DNA of 64,000 bases, from the NCBI GenBank assembly GCA_951394405.1, contig OX596344.1, positions 1,674,001-1,738,000 of the forward strand. Reading direction: 5' to 3'. The translations under genes and the position numbers were made by a program. Shown here in pieces: positions 31,457-42,201 of this stretch (positions within the stretch are counted from its first letter, which is position 1; each line of letters opens with the position of its first letter). The notes beneath the pieces were generated by a model. It was not told the DNA's origin. It saw only the letters and a program-made list of their open reading frames with translations, and did no database searches. Origin of the DNA: Coprinellus micaceus (taxonomy: Eukaryota > Basidiomycota > Agaricomycetes > Agaricales > Psathyrellaceae).

Positions 31457-34400
31457 ATGGAGCAGAATGGTGGATATGCTACGAATACTGCGGGTGGGAT
31501 CGATACTCCAGGGCCAACGACCCCACTCGACGATACTCATACTCGTCCTCCTTCTCTTCCCTCTCCTTCTCCCCCGCAATACTCCCCACAACCATCCACC
31601 CTACCGAAGACGAAGACGATTCTCTTCTGGCCCTCCACAGAACCCCTCCGTGCGCTCTGGGACCCCGCCCCCAGCTTTGGGTTTGGGTGGGTCCTTCCGG
31701 CCTCTTCCCCTTCCTCCTTGCCAGATGGGTCTTCAGGCTCGTCGGTCTCGAGGGCTGGGGCGTCCGCCTCGGGTACGCAAGCGCGTTCGGGGGAGGCTTC
31801 GGAGACGACGTCTGCCGAGTACCCCAAGGACGATGAAGGGAGGGACGCTCAAGACTACACTACAAACACAAATACCACTAAACCGACGACCCCGCCAACG
31901 CAGACGAGAACCGCGACGAGGGCGAAGATTCGAACGATAGTCGTAGCAGGCGTGTTCCCGCCGTACACGAGCGAGGCGGAGGCGAGGTATGTCTTGAGGT
32001 GGAGGGGCGTGCCTCATCCTGAGCAAGGGGATGCGACCGGGTCTGGGGACCGGTCTGCTGTGGGTGGTTTGGAGGGTGCCCGGAATGCGTCGGGGTTGGG
32101 TGAGAGGGATGGTGAGAGGGAAGGTGCGGCTTCGACCAGCGAGAGCAGGGAGGGGAGAAGGAGTAGAGGAGGTGGCGATGGGGCGAGGACTGGGTCTACT
32201 TCTCTCGCTGGAGATCTTGCCACGGACGAATTCGAAGCAAGAGACGGATATGGCAGAGCTGAACCCGCAGAAATCTTCGCACTGAACGCTTTGGGAGGCA
32301 GAGCGGAAGAGGGAGAAGGAGAAGGAGAGATTGAGGTGGTGCTCTACGAGCGGCACGAGCCTGGGACGTTAAGGTACTGGGAGATCGAGGGTCCCTCCCC
32401 GTCCCCCCGTCCCTCAACTTCGTCTACACCAAGTGTATCTTCCCGCCCCACGAGCGTCCCCGCCACCCCTCCTACGAAACCACAGAACAGCACCCCCTCC
32501 TCCCCGTGGAGAAGGCCCGGCGCGGCACAGACGATACCTATATCCCAGCTCAACGCGTCCCCCCGCCTTGCGGCGCGCGTGGAGGGGAGGAAGGTGAGGG
32601 CGTATAGGCCTGCTGCGGCTGTTGTGCTTGCGTTGTTTGGGGCGGTTCTGAGGCCGTTCCTTTCCTTCCTCAGTCTCGTCGTTTCGTGGGTTGGGCTGGG
32701 GCTGGGGTCCAGGGGACCTGGAGGACCGGCGGCAACTTCAATGGAGAAGGAGAAGGGCGGAACGGAAGCGGGAGCTGGGAGAAGGAGGATGGGAAAGGCC
32801 ATCGCGAAGCTCGGGCGGAAGAGTGCGCTGGTGAAGCAGGTACGGGAGAGGGCGGGGCAGGTGGATGCGCTGTTGAGGGGTGTGGATGCGCTTACGAGGG
32901 GGGAGGGAAGGTGGGAGGGGGAGACGAGGGTGTATGTGGGGTGGTATAATCGGTGCGTACTCCGTTATGTGGACCTTTCGGTTGGGGTGTTGAGTGACGG
33001 ATGATGAGCGAGAGAGAGGGAGAGGGGGAAACGGGAAACGGGAAGCTGACGAGAAGCGAATGGAACAGGTTCTTCAACGCCCTCTGGCTCATCCTCAACG
33101 ATATGACGCTCGGGCTGGCCGTTGGGTCGTTCCTTACTGAGAACGCGGTGTACCTCGCTGGGCATGTCGATCCGTTGGTTTTGGTACGTCTTACTTACCC
33201 CCCTTATTCTTCTTTCGTTCGCCCTCCGTCGTTCGCCGCATCCTCGCTCTCTCCTCCCTCCTACCTTCTCGCGCAAGTGCAGGAAGCTGACATGAGGGTA
33301 TATAGACAATGAAAGACGCCCTCCCGAAAGCGCTCGAGTGGCTTGATAGCTGGCCCGCGGGCCTGAAGCTGAACAGCGACCTTAGTGCGTGGTATGTGAG
33401 GGTGTTGGGAGTCTGTGTTGCTGAGGGTGGGCCGGGAGGTGAGTTGGTTTACTTCTGTCTCTCTTTACTCCTTTTTCGCTCAGGTTCGGCGCACACTCGG
33501 GCTACATAAGACTGCTTCGTTTGGTGTTACCCGCGCGATTTGGATGGGTAGAGGTTGAGGAGGACTCGCTAACACTCTCACTTCACAGCGCTTTTATTGA
33601 AGCTCCTCCCGCAGGTATCCACGCCAACACTTCTGAAAGCGGCGGGGTACGTCTCCAGCACGCTTGGGCTGAGCTTCCTACTCGCCCTAGTGGTAGACAT
33701 GGGCGTGGGGTTGGGGTGTGCGGGTGTTACCCTGGGATATGCCGTAAGTACCTCCTCTCCCTCATCTCTATGCTGGAGTGGAGGAACGAAGAATATGGGA
33801 ATGCTAACTAACGGGTGGCGCAGGTCGCGAGGGTGGGGTATGTGGTGGCGATGGAGGCGTTGGGCGGGTTGGGGGCTTTGTTTAGAGGTGAGTGTGGTTG
33901 TTTATTGGCTGAAGGGGAGGGGTTGACAGGCCCTCGTGTTTGCTTTCACATTTCCTTTCGTTCCGCCGCCCGCGGCTCAAATACCTCGCATCCCGCCGGA
34001 CGCCTCACCTCGACTCGCTTTTCTCTCCGGCTTGCTAACACTGCGCCCAAGGCAAACGGTATAACGCCCTGCGCGGCCGCATGGATACGCACGACTATGA
34101 TATCGACCAGCTCCTCTTTGGCACCATGCTGTTCACGCTCGTCGCGTTCCTGAGTCCGACCGCAGTCGCATTTTATTTTCTGTTTGCTGGGGTGAGTTCT
34201 TCCGGGCTCCCGGTTAAATGGTGCCAACGGAGAATGAAGACCTGCTCACACTCATTTACAGACACGTCTTCTCGCCCTCCTCGTTCAGGCCTCTCTTGAA
34301 ATCATCCTTGCATTCATCAACTCCTTCCCGCTCTTCCTCCTTGTGCTCAAGGTCAAGGACGGCAAGCGGATACCTGCGAGGATTGTCCTCCTCCCCGTCT

Positions 34401-34651
34401 CTGATGCTGAGCTCGTGCAGATGGGGATTGTCGATGCGAGTATTCCCTCAGCTGGAGACAAGAATGAATTGATGCAAATGCACCGGGCAGGGGTTATTGG
34501 GGCCCTGAGGCTTGAGAGCCAGCCAAGGGCTGTTGGGTGGGTGTTTGGGACATATAGGAGGATGTGGGAGAGGCTTGTGGGGCATTATAATCCGTTGAGG
34601 TTGGGGGTGGGAGTTGTGAGGGGGGTTTGGTTGGGCGGACTTGAAGATTGA
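31457..34651 (+). CDS. GPI1: GPI-GlcNAc transferase subunit Gpi1 (PIG-Q)
   Basis: Eight exons (31457-32952, 33069-33183, 33306-33391, 33484-33518, 33589-33743, 33824-33887, 34052-34191, 34262-34651) give about 826 residues. Gpi1 is a multi-pass ER membrane subunit of the complex that makes GlcNAc-PI, the first GPI-anchor step. The first 440 residues are variable and low complexity. The conserved Gpi1 domain has VGWYNR, FFNALWLILNDMTLGLAVGSF, LEWLDSWPAGLKLN, KRYNALRGRMDTHDYDIDQL, LFGTMLFTLVAFLSPTAVAFYFLF and LEIILAFINSFPLFLLVLKVKD. Exon 4 is inferred and its donor (GTTTGG) is weak. The C-terminus ends in WERLVGHYNPLRLG. Confidence 0.85.
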
Positions 34652-34860
34652 TCAGGCATGAGCGTAGTGTTGGTTAGATAAAATCATGATGCCTGAAGCA
34701 TTGGCCCAGGCCTATGGTTGGCTGCCATGGTGGCCCTGCTGTGAGTCATGTGGGATGTTACAGCTGCTCCATGAGTGCACTGCATCTCAGAAAGTCTGCA
34801 AAGTTCAAAGTTCAAACTCCAAACAAAAAGGGGTGGGCCAGGTTTAAAAAGAACAAGTGG

Positions 34861-34925
34861 CCAATGTGGATTGAACCCAAGACCTTCACATTATTAGCAC
34901 ATCACTCTCCGGGACTGGGCAATGC
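34861..34925 (-). repeat. tRNA-Ile-like relict, probable SINE part
   Basis: On the minus strand the sequence GTGCTAATAATGTGAAGGTC is followed by TTGGGTTCAATCC. This matches the anticodon arm (loop CTAATAA, anticodon AAU), variable region and T-loop (B box) of tRNA-Ile. The D-arm is degenerate and the acceptor stem does not pair well, so it is not a working tRNA gene. A tRNA-derived SINE head or a decayed tRNA is likely. Confidence 0.5.
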
Positions 34926-35658
34926 CTGCGAAAAGCCCAGGCTGTTTGCTGCTGTTTGGTCCTGCCAAATCGCCACTCACCTTGTCCAACCCGGTGTGGG
35001 CTGTCTTGCTGTGCTTGAGCACTATTATGATAGTTAAATAAATAATAAGATATTTTGCCACTGCAAACCCAGAAATTTTGAGATTGTGAAAGTGCTGTCT
35101 CATGCATTCACATCTGCTGCAACTGATCCAGGGCGAAAATGGACTGCTTCCAGTGGCCAAAGGTTTTGGTTTGTTGATGTCTCCATTTGCAGATGTGTAT
35201 TCAAGAATAGGGTGACAAGCCTTCTTCATTGAGGGGGGCATTGGAAGAGCCTCTGTTGAAACCAGATCACTGATGTAATCAGCGCCAAATGCCAACCAAA
35301 TGCGCCAGGATTTGGCTTGCTGAAGATGGATGTGTTGGATAGGATAGCGCGTTTTGGAAGCTCACTCCCATCCACTTGATCTCCAGCCAACCACCCTCCA
35401 GGTTGGACCCCTCATGCGCTCACAAGTGTTCAAGCTCATTTTTGAATGAAAAAAGTCTCTTAGAAAGTTGCTGTAGAATGGTATATCCTATGAATAAAAT
35501 TTGTGGCTTCCCATAATCATTTGGGCACTTAATGGGTGCAATAGTGTCAGAAATGCATATGCCTTGGAAGAGGATCACAAACCTTTGTTATGGTGGAGGG
35601 GGAAAGGGTGCATAGTGCAAATGGTAACTGAGTATCATATGTATGATCGCCCCATGAT

Positions 35659-36087
35659 CTAAGACATGTCACAAGTGCACCCACAGGTTGACCTGGATCT
35701 GTGCAGATATTTTCCTATGGGTCACCTGTACCTGTGAGTCCAGGTCATCACAGGTCAGGTCACAGGTCATAGTGCAGGTGTTAAGCATAGTATAGGGCAA
35801 ATACTAGTGTACACCCCCACAAAATGGTATTTAAGATTGTACATACATCTAAACTACATCATACAACTCACTAATGCAGTCATACAGACCCAATGTAACT
35901 TCCAGTGGTAACATCTAGCCCAGATATTTGCACCATACAAGTACCTGTTGTTTCAAAGCTGTGACCTGGATCTGTACAGGTTTGTTCCCACAGGTCACCT
36001 GGACTTGCAGGTCAGGTTTTCCATGGGTATTCCCACAGGTCTACCTACAAATACCCACAGGTAGCCCAGACTCGTGACATGCCTTAG
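35659..36087. mobile_element. 429-bp TIR element (MITE), Mutator-like target duplication
   Basis: The ends are inverted repeats of about 18 bp: left CTAAGACATGTCACAAGT, right (read inward) CTAAGGCATGTCACGAGT. The flanks are CCCCATGAT (35650-35658) and CCCCATCAT (36088-36096), a 9-bp duplication with one mismatch, the length typical of Mutator-like elements. The interior has no coding frame but many copies of CAGGT/ACCTG in both orientations (CAGGTCACCTG, ACCTGTGGG, CAGGTCAGGT), densest near the ends, like clustered transposase-binding sites. Confidence 0.7.
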
Positions 36088-36934
36088 CCCCATCATATTT
36101 CAATAGAAGCTATAATTGGTCACTGACTTGGGGCTAGGATTTGGTGCTTTTTGGATTCATGGCGCCTTGGGCGCCCAGAAAAAAAGACAGATGTGCAAGC
36201 TCATGGTTATGCACAGTCCATGTTTTGTGTGCAATTGGCTATGTTTGGGGGGAATCATCCCCAAATGTGACCCAAGGGCAGGGGAGAGCCTTTCACACCA
36301 CAACCCCTGTCACCAATGTCATTTACAAGTGCGCCTGTGGCACGACTCTGAAATTCCGGCACATTGACAAGAGACACCACTATCCTCTGGTATCCGTGTC
36401 CACAATGGGTCTGGGATAGACAAAAAAGGGCAAAATCCAGCTATTCACCTCCCCAAACACTGGATTTGCCTCATTATGGCAATATTATCACAAAAAAATA
36501 GCAAAAATTCCCAATGTGGCAAGCAGGCATCAGTCCTGATGACAGCCCAGACCTGTTGCAAGGTTTGGGCACACTCTCCAGGACTCAAAGGAGCCTTGGT
36601 GACTCTCCCTCTCTCCTCTCTCCCTCCTCTCTCTTTCCCTTTTTGGGATTTTTTCTTTCCTTTTTCCCTTGTATATTCCACCCACATCTACCATTACTGA
36701 GCCCAGGATTTGGCACAGACACAGTGTGCCTTTATATTGAGGAAAGGCATCCCTAGAAGACATACATACCAACCTAATCCATCCTATCTACATACACTGT
36801 GACAAATGAGGGTTTTTGAGGAGGCTGCAGGTGGTATTATGTAAGGCTGTGATGATGTCAGACAAGAAATTGTGTGGTGTGTGCTGAGTCAGCTCCCGTA
36901 TGCCTCACAGGTGTTGCCCAGTCCCACACTCTCA

Positions 36935-36960
36935 CCAACTGAGCTAGTCAGCCAGCTTAG
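36935..36960 (-). repeat. tRNA D-arm-like fragment with A box
   Basis: On the minus strand GGCTGACTAGCTCAGTTGGT is followed by GAGAGTG. This fits a pol III A box (TAGCTCAGTTGG) and the 5' half of a tRNA. The downstream GGGACTGGGCAA is shared with the fragment at 34,911-34,922, linking both to one tRNA-derived family. Confidence 0.45.
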
Positions 36961-39654
36961 ACTGTGGCTGTGTTTGTTTATTTGGAGCACCCATTCTTGG
37001 GAAACCAATGTAAGAATGACCAGAAAAAGGGTTTAGCCACCAAAGTGCTGGACACATTTGCTTCCCAACACACCACCAAAAATAGCAGTTGCTGGTAGGT
37101 GCCCAAGCAATAATGAATCCCAGACCCATTGTATTTGCTGATGATAGGCTGCTGAACAGGAGCTAAACATATGGGTATCAGATAAAGGTAGATTGTAAAC
37201 AAACACAAAACACACCAATAACCATAAGGCAAACATTCTTGTGGTTCAAAAAGACACTGGGAAACTTCTTGGCAATCATCATGAGCATCTCATAGGTCAA
37301 TGTCTCCATAGGTTGGTCCAGTGGGTGAAGGGGGTTAAATGTGCCCTGCTTATCCTTGCACTTGTGCATGAGGATGATGCAAGAGTTGTTAGCTCCCACA
37401 GGCAATGAAGCTGTGTTAGCAAGCTAATATCTGTTCTTGTTGATGCATCCAAGAAAGCCAGCGATAAGGTCTGGGGCAGCGAGGAGGTCAGGTCTAACCT
37501 GCTGCTTGATGTGGAAAGAGAGTCCCTGTTGTTCAGCACATTAAACTGTCTGCTGAGGCTTTAATGTCCCAGTGTTACCGGAAGAAAACCTGGTTAGCTT
37601 TGGCTCTACAAAGATTCTGTCAGGTGCAACATATCCATTGATCTAAAAGAGGAGGACGGAAGCATGATCAACAAAACAAGCCAACAAGCATGAGTAGGTT
37701 ACTTATAGGGATGGGGCTGATAATAAACTTGGTGTTGATGCTCAGCATCCCTTTCTATGGTGCAGATGATGGTGATGATGAAGAACCAGAGGCAGATGAG
37801 AAGGATGAGGTTCAGCTTCCAAATGAAGAAGCTGTAGCGTTTACTTGCTGTTGTCAAGCTGTGGTGATTGAGGATGATGATGATAGGGGAGGAAAACCCA
37901 AGGTAGAATAAGACTGTGACTGAGGCTGGTGTTGAGTCCTGACCACACTCCCTTGGGTACTGGAAAGCTCAGCCATTGTGGGCCATTGGGGTAGAGAGGA
38001 GGCAATAGTGGTGCCAGGGATCCCAGCTTGGATACATCAACCAGCACTGAATGATGGGGCAGTGGTAATCTGTGAAAATGGGTTGTTTGCCAGTCACACT
38101 GCTCAGTATGAATGAAGGGAGGGGCATGTGAGCTTGATTGATGTGGTATTGTTGATGTACAGCAGCAGCAACCTGCTGCTCACAATTGGCTGAAGCAGAG
38201 TTCAATGCCACAATGCTTGAGATATGGCCAGCGTGATTGGGGACAGACTGGGAAGTTTAGGGTGGAGGTGATGAAGAAAGGGACATTGGAAACAGTGCAG
38301 GTTGACAGTGATGCCTTGCTGGTTGAGTAGACAGGGGAAGGAGCAATGTTTTCCTCACAGGACTGTGCAAGAAGTATGTGGTGTCACAGTAATATCACAG
38401 TGACAAAGTAAGGAAGAGAGGTCTTACCTGAGTGTGGGTTACCTCACCAGGCGGATTGAACACTGAGCTGTGTCCCGCAGGGCATGTCCTGTGCTGAAGT
38501 TCAAAGCCAGCACCATTGAGATGCTGTGATTCAGCATGCCCACAAATACAGTCTTTCCCATGCTTTTTTTTGAAGTGATCAGAGAGATATAAACAGAGCA
38601 GACAAGGACTTACATCTGCTAGATAAACCTGACAAAGACAATTGCAATAGGAGTGCTGCTGCAGGCTACCAATTGGTTCCAACATTGTCAAGATAACAAG
38701 AGGGGGAAAGTGAGGGCAAGAAAGAGGATGAAAGGTGAAAAAACCTATTGCTACTCCTTTATATGCCAGGCAGTGGGTGACTGCAAAGGAGCTAGGTGTC
38801 AAGACTGCTGATCTCAAGATGCTTCTTCATGACTCAACGTCTCAAGCAGGCCATACACAGTCAGACCCTATCCCATAACCTGCAGATTATCCAAAGGACT
38901 GTAGCACAAATGGGACAGTGATTCCTCTGTATATACAGTGGCGATCAAAAGTTGTTGCACAAGAACAAAACACTACTTCATAAGGGAGACCAAGTGATTC
39001 TTTATAACTCTTCTGAAACAGGTTCTTGTACAACAAGTGTTTCCAAGATATCTTTGGAGTGTGTGGTCCATTTCCTTAGCTGTTTATTTGTAATCCAATG
39101 CAAATTGCATCCCATTTCCAAATCCAGAAGTATTTAGGTGTGGGAATGTTCACAGTCACCCAAAAATGCCAAACACTAATATTTGTTCCAGTTTATTTGT
39201 AGCATGCACATATTGTTTGGGTGAAGCGGTTGAGGCTATATACTACTCTTATTCTATGCAAAAGCATGTTCTAAATCTGTTCTGTAGACTTGAAAATATC
39301 TGATATTAACTGGAGCACTGCAGGCTGCTTGTTGCAGAATAAGAGTAAATCCATATATTTTGATGTTTTCACAGTTAGAAATGGACAAAGAGCAACATAC
39401 AGACCATGTATGGGGGGCAGAAGCTAAAGCCTTTCTAAAAGAACTCAAATAATAATTATTGGACAAGAAGTCACAGAGATACAAAGCAAACAATCCAAAC
39501 AGGGATGGTGTCATAGTGTTCCACATGTGGAAGACAGTTGTGCTTAAACATGTTTTGGGGCTTATTAGCTTACAAAACATTTAAACAGATACATTATATG
39601 CATAGCTGCACCCATTCAGAAGCTGCTACTATTGCTGGATATGGGTGCAACATA

Positions 39655-39870
39655 AGCTGTAGAAGGGTGGAATGGAAGGTGGAATATGGTGGAACAGAAG
39701 GTGGAATATGGAACAGATTTGGCTCCCAATGGGGAATTGGAATGGATATTTGGAACAGAAATGTGGAATAGTGGACCAGAAAATGGAATAGTGGAAGGGG
39801 GAACATGAGTGGAATGACCCCCTTAAGGCCCCATTGGAACACTAAATTAATAGGCCTTCAAGGGGGTTAT
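39655..39870. repeat. Degenerate TGGAAT-type repeat and hairpin
   Basis: 39,660-39,815 consists of irregular TGGAATRG/TGGAACAG units. It ends in a hairpin with arms ACCCCCTTAAGGCC (39817-39830) and GGCCTTCAAGGGGGT (39853-39867). Confidence 0.5.
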
Positions 39871-39960
39871 TCCATAGTAACTGAGATGACCATGGGGTAT
39901 ATAGAGAGTCAAAGAAAAATGTAGAAATACCAAAAAAATCGCCAACATCTCCTTCACAAC

Positions 39961-41136
39961 ATGGTCTGTACTTCTCCCACCAAGGTCTCCTGTGTCTTTG
40001 AGCTCAAGGGGCTTGGGCACACTGATTCCAACATCGTGACCTGTTTGGGCATCCATTGCACCACTGTTGGCCGCATCTTCTTCAATGGCAACTGTAAGGA
40101 CGATCTGTACTATCAGAAGCTGAAAACGGGTCGCCCTCTGAAGCTTATGCCTTGTGAAGTCTGCACTGCCACCCATATGCTCGCTAAAACGGAGGTCGCC
40201 AATGTGACTGAGCTTCACAAGAAGGAAATGCAGCACGTCTCTCGGCACATGATCACACATGGCCTGAAGCAGTATGGGCTGGTTTGCTGTGTTCGGAGAA
40301 CTCAGCCCTTCATTTCCAAAGCCAATCAAGTGAAGCGGAGGGTCTGGGCGCTTGCACATGCGAGCTGGATGGTGGAGGACTGGAAGAAGGTGATTTTTTT
40401 GGATGAGTCAAAATTCCTTCTTTTCAAGTCTGATGGCCGTCAATATGCCTGGTCCAAACCAGGACAAGCCTTGGACCCACACTTCACCTTGAAAGCTATC
40501 AAGCATGGGGCCGGAAATATCATGGTGTGGGGATGCATTACAGTGAAGGGGATGGGAAGGATTTTCCGCATCGAGGGGATCATGTGTGCCCCAGAATATG
40601 TTGATATCCTCAAGAAGCAACTTGGTGGGACACTCAAGGACTTTAATATCAAGTGTACAGGGAAGGACAGCTATATATTCCAGCAAGATAACAACCCTAA
40701 ACACACATCCAAGCTCGCCACTGAACATTTCACCAAGAAGAAGATCAAAAAACTTATGTGGCCACCTTCCTCACCCGATATGAGCATTATTGAGCATGTT
40801 TGGGATCAGATCGACACCCTCGTGCATGCACGTGACCCGTTGCCGACCAACAAGGAGCAGTTGTGGCAGACACTTGAGGAGGAGTGGTACAACTTCCCAA
40901 TGGAGGCGCTGCAGAAGCTCTATGAGAGCACACCTCATCAGATTGCCACTTTAGTGAAGGCTAGGGGTGGGGCTACCAAGTACTATTTTTTTTGGATTTC
41001 CTTCTATTTTCCTTTGTCTCATATTTCGTTATCATATGGACTGATCAGTCGCGATCATAAGTACTGCACACCACCTTCCATTGTATCTTCTGTCTTATGG
41101 CCTGAGATCTTACACTGGACTTTATTTATGGGCTGA
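39961..41136 (+). CDS. Tc1-family DD34E transposase
   Basis: One open frame. The N-terminal helix-turn-helix region (VFELKGLGHTDSNIVTCLGIHCTTVGRI) is followed by the DDE domain: first Asp in VIFLDESKF, GGxG-type linker AIKHGAGNIMVWGCI, second Asp in FQQDNNPKHTS, and Glu in SPDMSIIEHVWDQI, with 34 residues between the second Asp and the Glu. The natural end of such proteins (GG.TKYY) occurs near 40,985. The frame reads on about 45 codons into terminal sequence, so the original stop seems lost or displaced. No stops occur in the domain and the frame is CpG-rich, unlike its surroundings, so the copy is young and perhaps active. Confidence 0.82.
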   Translation: MVCTSPTKVSCVFELKGLGHTDSNIVTCLGIHCTTVGRIFFNGNCKDDLYYQKLKTGRPLKLMPCEVCTATHMLAKTEVANVTELHKKEMQHVSRHMITHGLKQYGLVCCVRRTQPFISKANQVKRRVWALAHASWMVEDWKKVIFLDESKFLLFKSDGRQYAWSKPGQALDPHFTLKAIKHGAGNIMVWGCITVKGMGRIFRIEGIMCAPEYVDILKKQLGGTLKDFNIKCTGKDSYIFQQDNNPKHTSKLATEHFTKKKIKKLMWPPSSPDMSIIEHVWDQIDTLVHARDPLPTNKEQLWQTLEEEWYNFPMEALQKLYESTPHQIATLVKARGGATKYYFFWISFYFPLSHISLSYGLISRDHKYCTPPSIVSSVLWPEILHWTLFMG

Positions 41137-41264
41137 ATGATATTTGTATTATGCTACTCTACATGATGATATTTTTCTTTTACCTCATGTGAAGGTGGTT
41201 GGTGAGCAACAGTCAAAAATGTACTGTTTGCACATGTTGTGCAGTACTTTTGATTGCTACTGTA

Positions 41265-42201
41265 TGAGCCAGGTATTGTGGGCCACAGCTTGAACACCTG
41301 AGTCAAATTGTTCTTCTGAGTATCAGCAGATGTCATCCCTGTTTTCCTCCACCATGCCCTGCATAAGGTCAAACCACAATGACTATATACTTGTTGTGGA
41401 GGAAGGGAGCAGTGTTCTTATTTAATACTACCCAGCAGAGCATGGTGACACCAATATGGAGAGGGAAGATAAGGCCAAAGTACAGCTTTGGAGGGTTCAG
41501 CATTGGCTGAACCCAATCCAAACTTGGCAGCGCTACAAGCACCCATTCTCATCTTATCCTCCATGTACTATGGCTGATCACATGCAGGATCAGCCCACCT
41601 CAATCTTTGAAGAGCATACTTGGTGTGCATATCTCGACCTCTTTGAGAGAGTTGCACTAACTCTACAAATCTATACCGGCAATAGGGAGGTCTTGGGTTC
41701 TCAAAGACATGTCTCTAATTCACCACCAGAGTCTCTAATATTTTGACCCAGAAGATGCTGAGGCCATCATCACAAGTGTGCAGTCAATGGTTGAGAGCTT
41801 GGACAATGCTGTGACTGCAATTTGTGACCCTACTGACCAGCCTGCACCAGTCCTTGGTGAAACCATTAATTTGGGTAGTAGAGGCCATCCTTCCATCAAC
41901 ATTAATCCCCAGGATCTTGCACTTTTCAACCAAGGCAGGACAACCCATGTTGAACTCACATGGATATACCAATGCAGCATGAAGACAATCTGAAAGAGGC
42001 TGTTTGAATATGGCCTTTCAGAGCCTGGCCCTCAAGTGAAAACAATGGTAGCAGGGGGGATGGAACATTTGAGGAAGTCTACCATGCTGGTCATAGCAGC
42101 AATCTCTCTAGGCTCACAGATGAAGAGTTGAATGAGATTGTGTTCAACATTTACCAACAGTTTTCAAGATTTGGGAGGTGGATGATCAATGGCTTTCTCC
42201 A
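41265..42201 (+). pseudogene. Decayed integrase-like transposon gene fragment
   Basis: From 41,778 the plus strand reads LDNAVTAICDPTDQ...SRGHPSININPQDLALFNQG...WIYQCSMKTI, then a stop, KRLFEYGLSEPGP, and in another frame LNEIVFNIYQQFSRFGRWMINGFLQ before fold-back element I begins. The order (GRP..NI....L, CS..TI.RRL.EYGLS, FGRRMI.G) matches the region preceding the integrase core in a common basidiomycete transposon family. Two stops and a frameshift mark it as dead; the integrase core itself is missing. The part 41,265-41,777 is unassigned. Confidence 0.45.

Larger units (their letters stand above)
34652..38935. other. AT-richer, CpG-poor transposon graveyard
   Basis: No intact gene. Base use changes sharply after the GPI1 stop: CG dinucleotides become rare and TG/CA common. 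The stretch contains tRNA-derived fragments, one TIR element (35,659-36,087) and broken coding remnants. One remnant is minus-strand NSCIILMHKCKDKQGTFNPL near 37,300-37,390, with its upstream part in another frame. Another, near 38,400-38,600, has Cys/His-rich CICGHAESQHLNG. I could not assign these remnants to a family. Confidence 0.6.
38936..41262 (+). mobile_element. Tc1/mariner element
   Basis: The left end CAGTGGCGATCAAAAGTTG (38936) follows a TA; the right end, read inward, is CAGTAGCAATCAAAAGTAC and is also flanked by TA (41263-41264). TA target duplication and CAGT ends are standard for Tc1. The element encodes a DD34E transposase at 39,961. At 2,327 bp it is longer than usual: about 1 kb of non-coding sequence precedes the transposase, including a TGGAAT-rich stretch and a hairpin. 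An extra end-like sequence (CAGTCGCGATCATAAGTACT) at about 41,045 in direct orientation points to a nested or recombined end. Confidence 0.75.

Noticed and set aside
34861..34925. Functional tRNA-Ile gene
   Set aside because: The acceptor and D stems do not pair; only the anticodon and T-loop parts match.
34894..35295. Minus-strand frame of 133 codons next to the tRNA-like fragment
   Set aside because: It lies in decayed CpG-poor sequence and has no recognisable motif.
37690..37911. Small membrane-plus-acidic frame (SRLLIGMGLIINLVLML...DDGDDEEPEAD)
   Set aside because: Isolated, no family, located in transposon debris; GAT/GAA repeats explain the acidic run.
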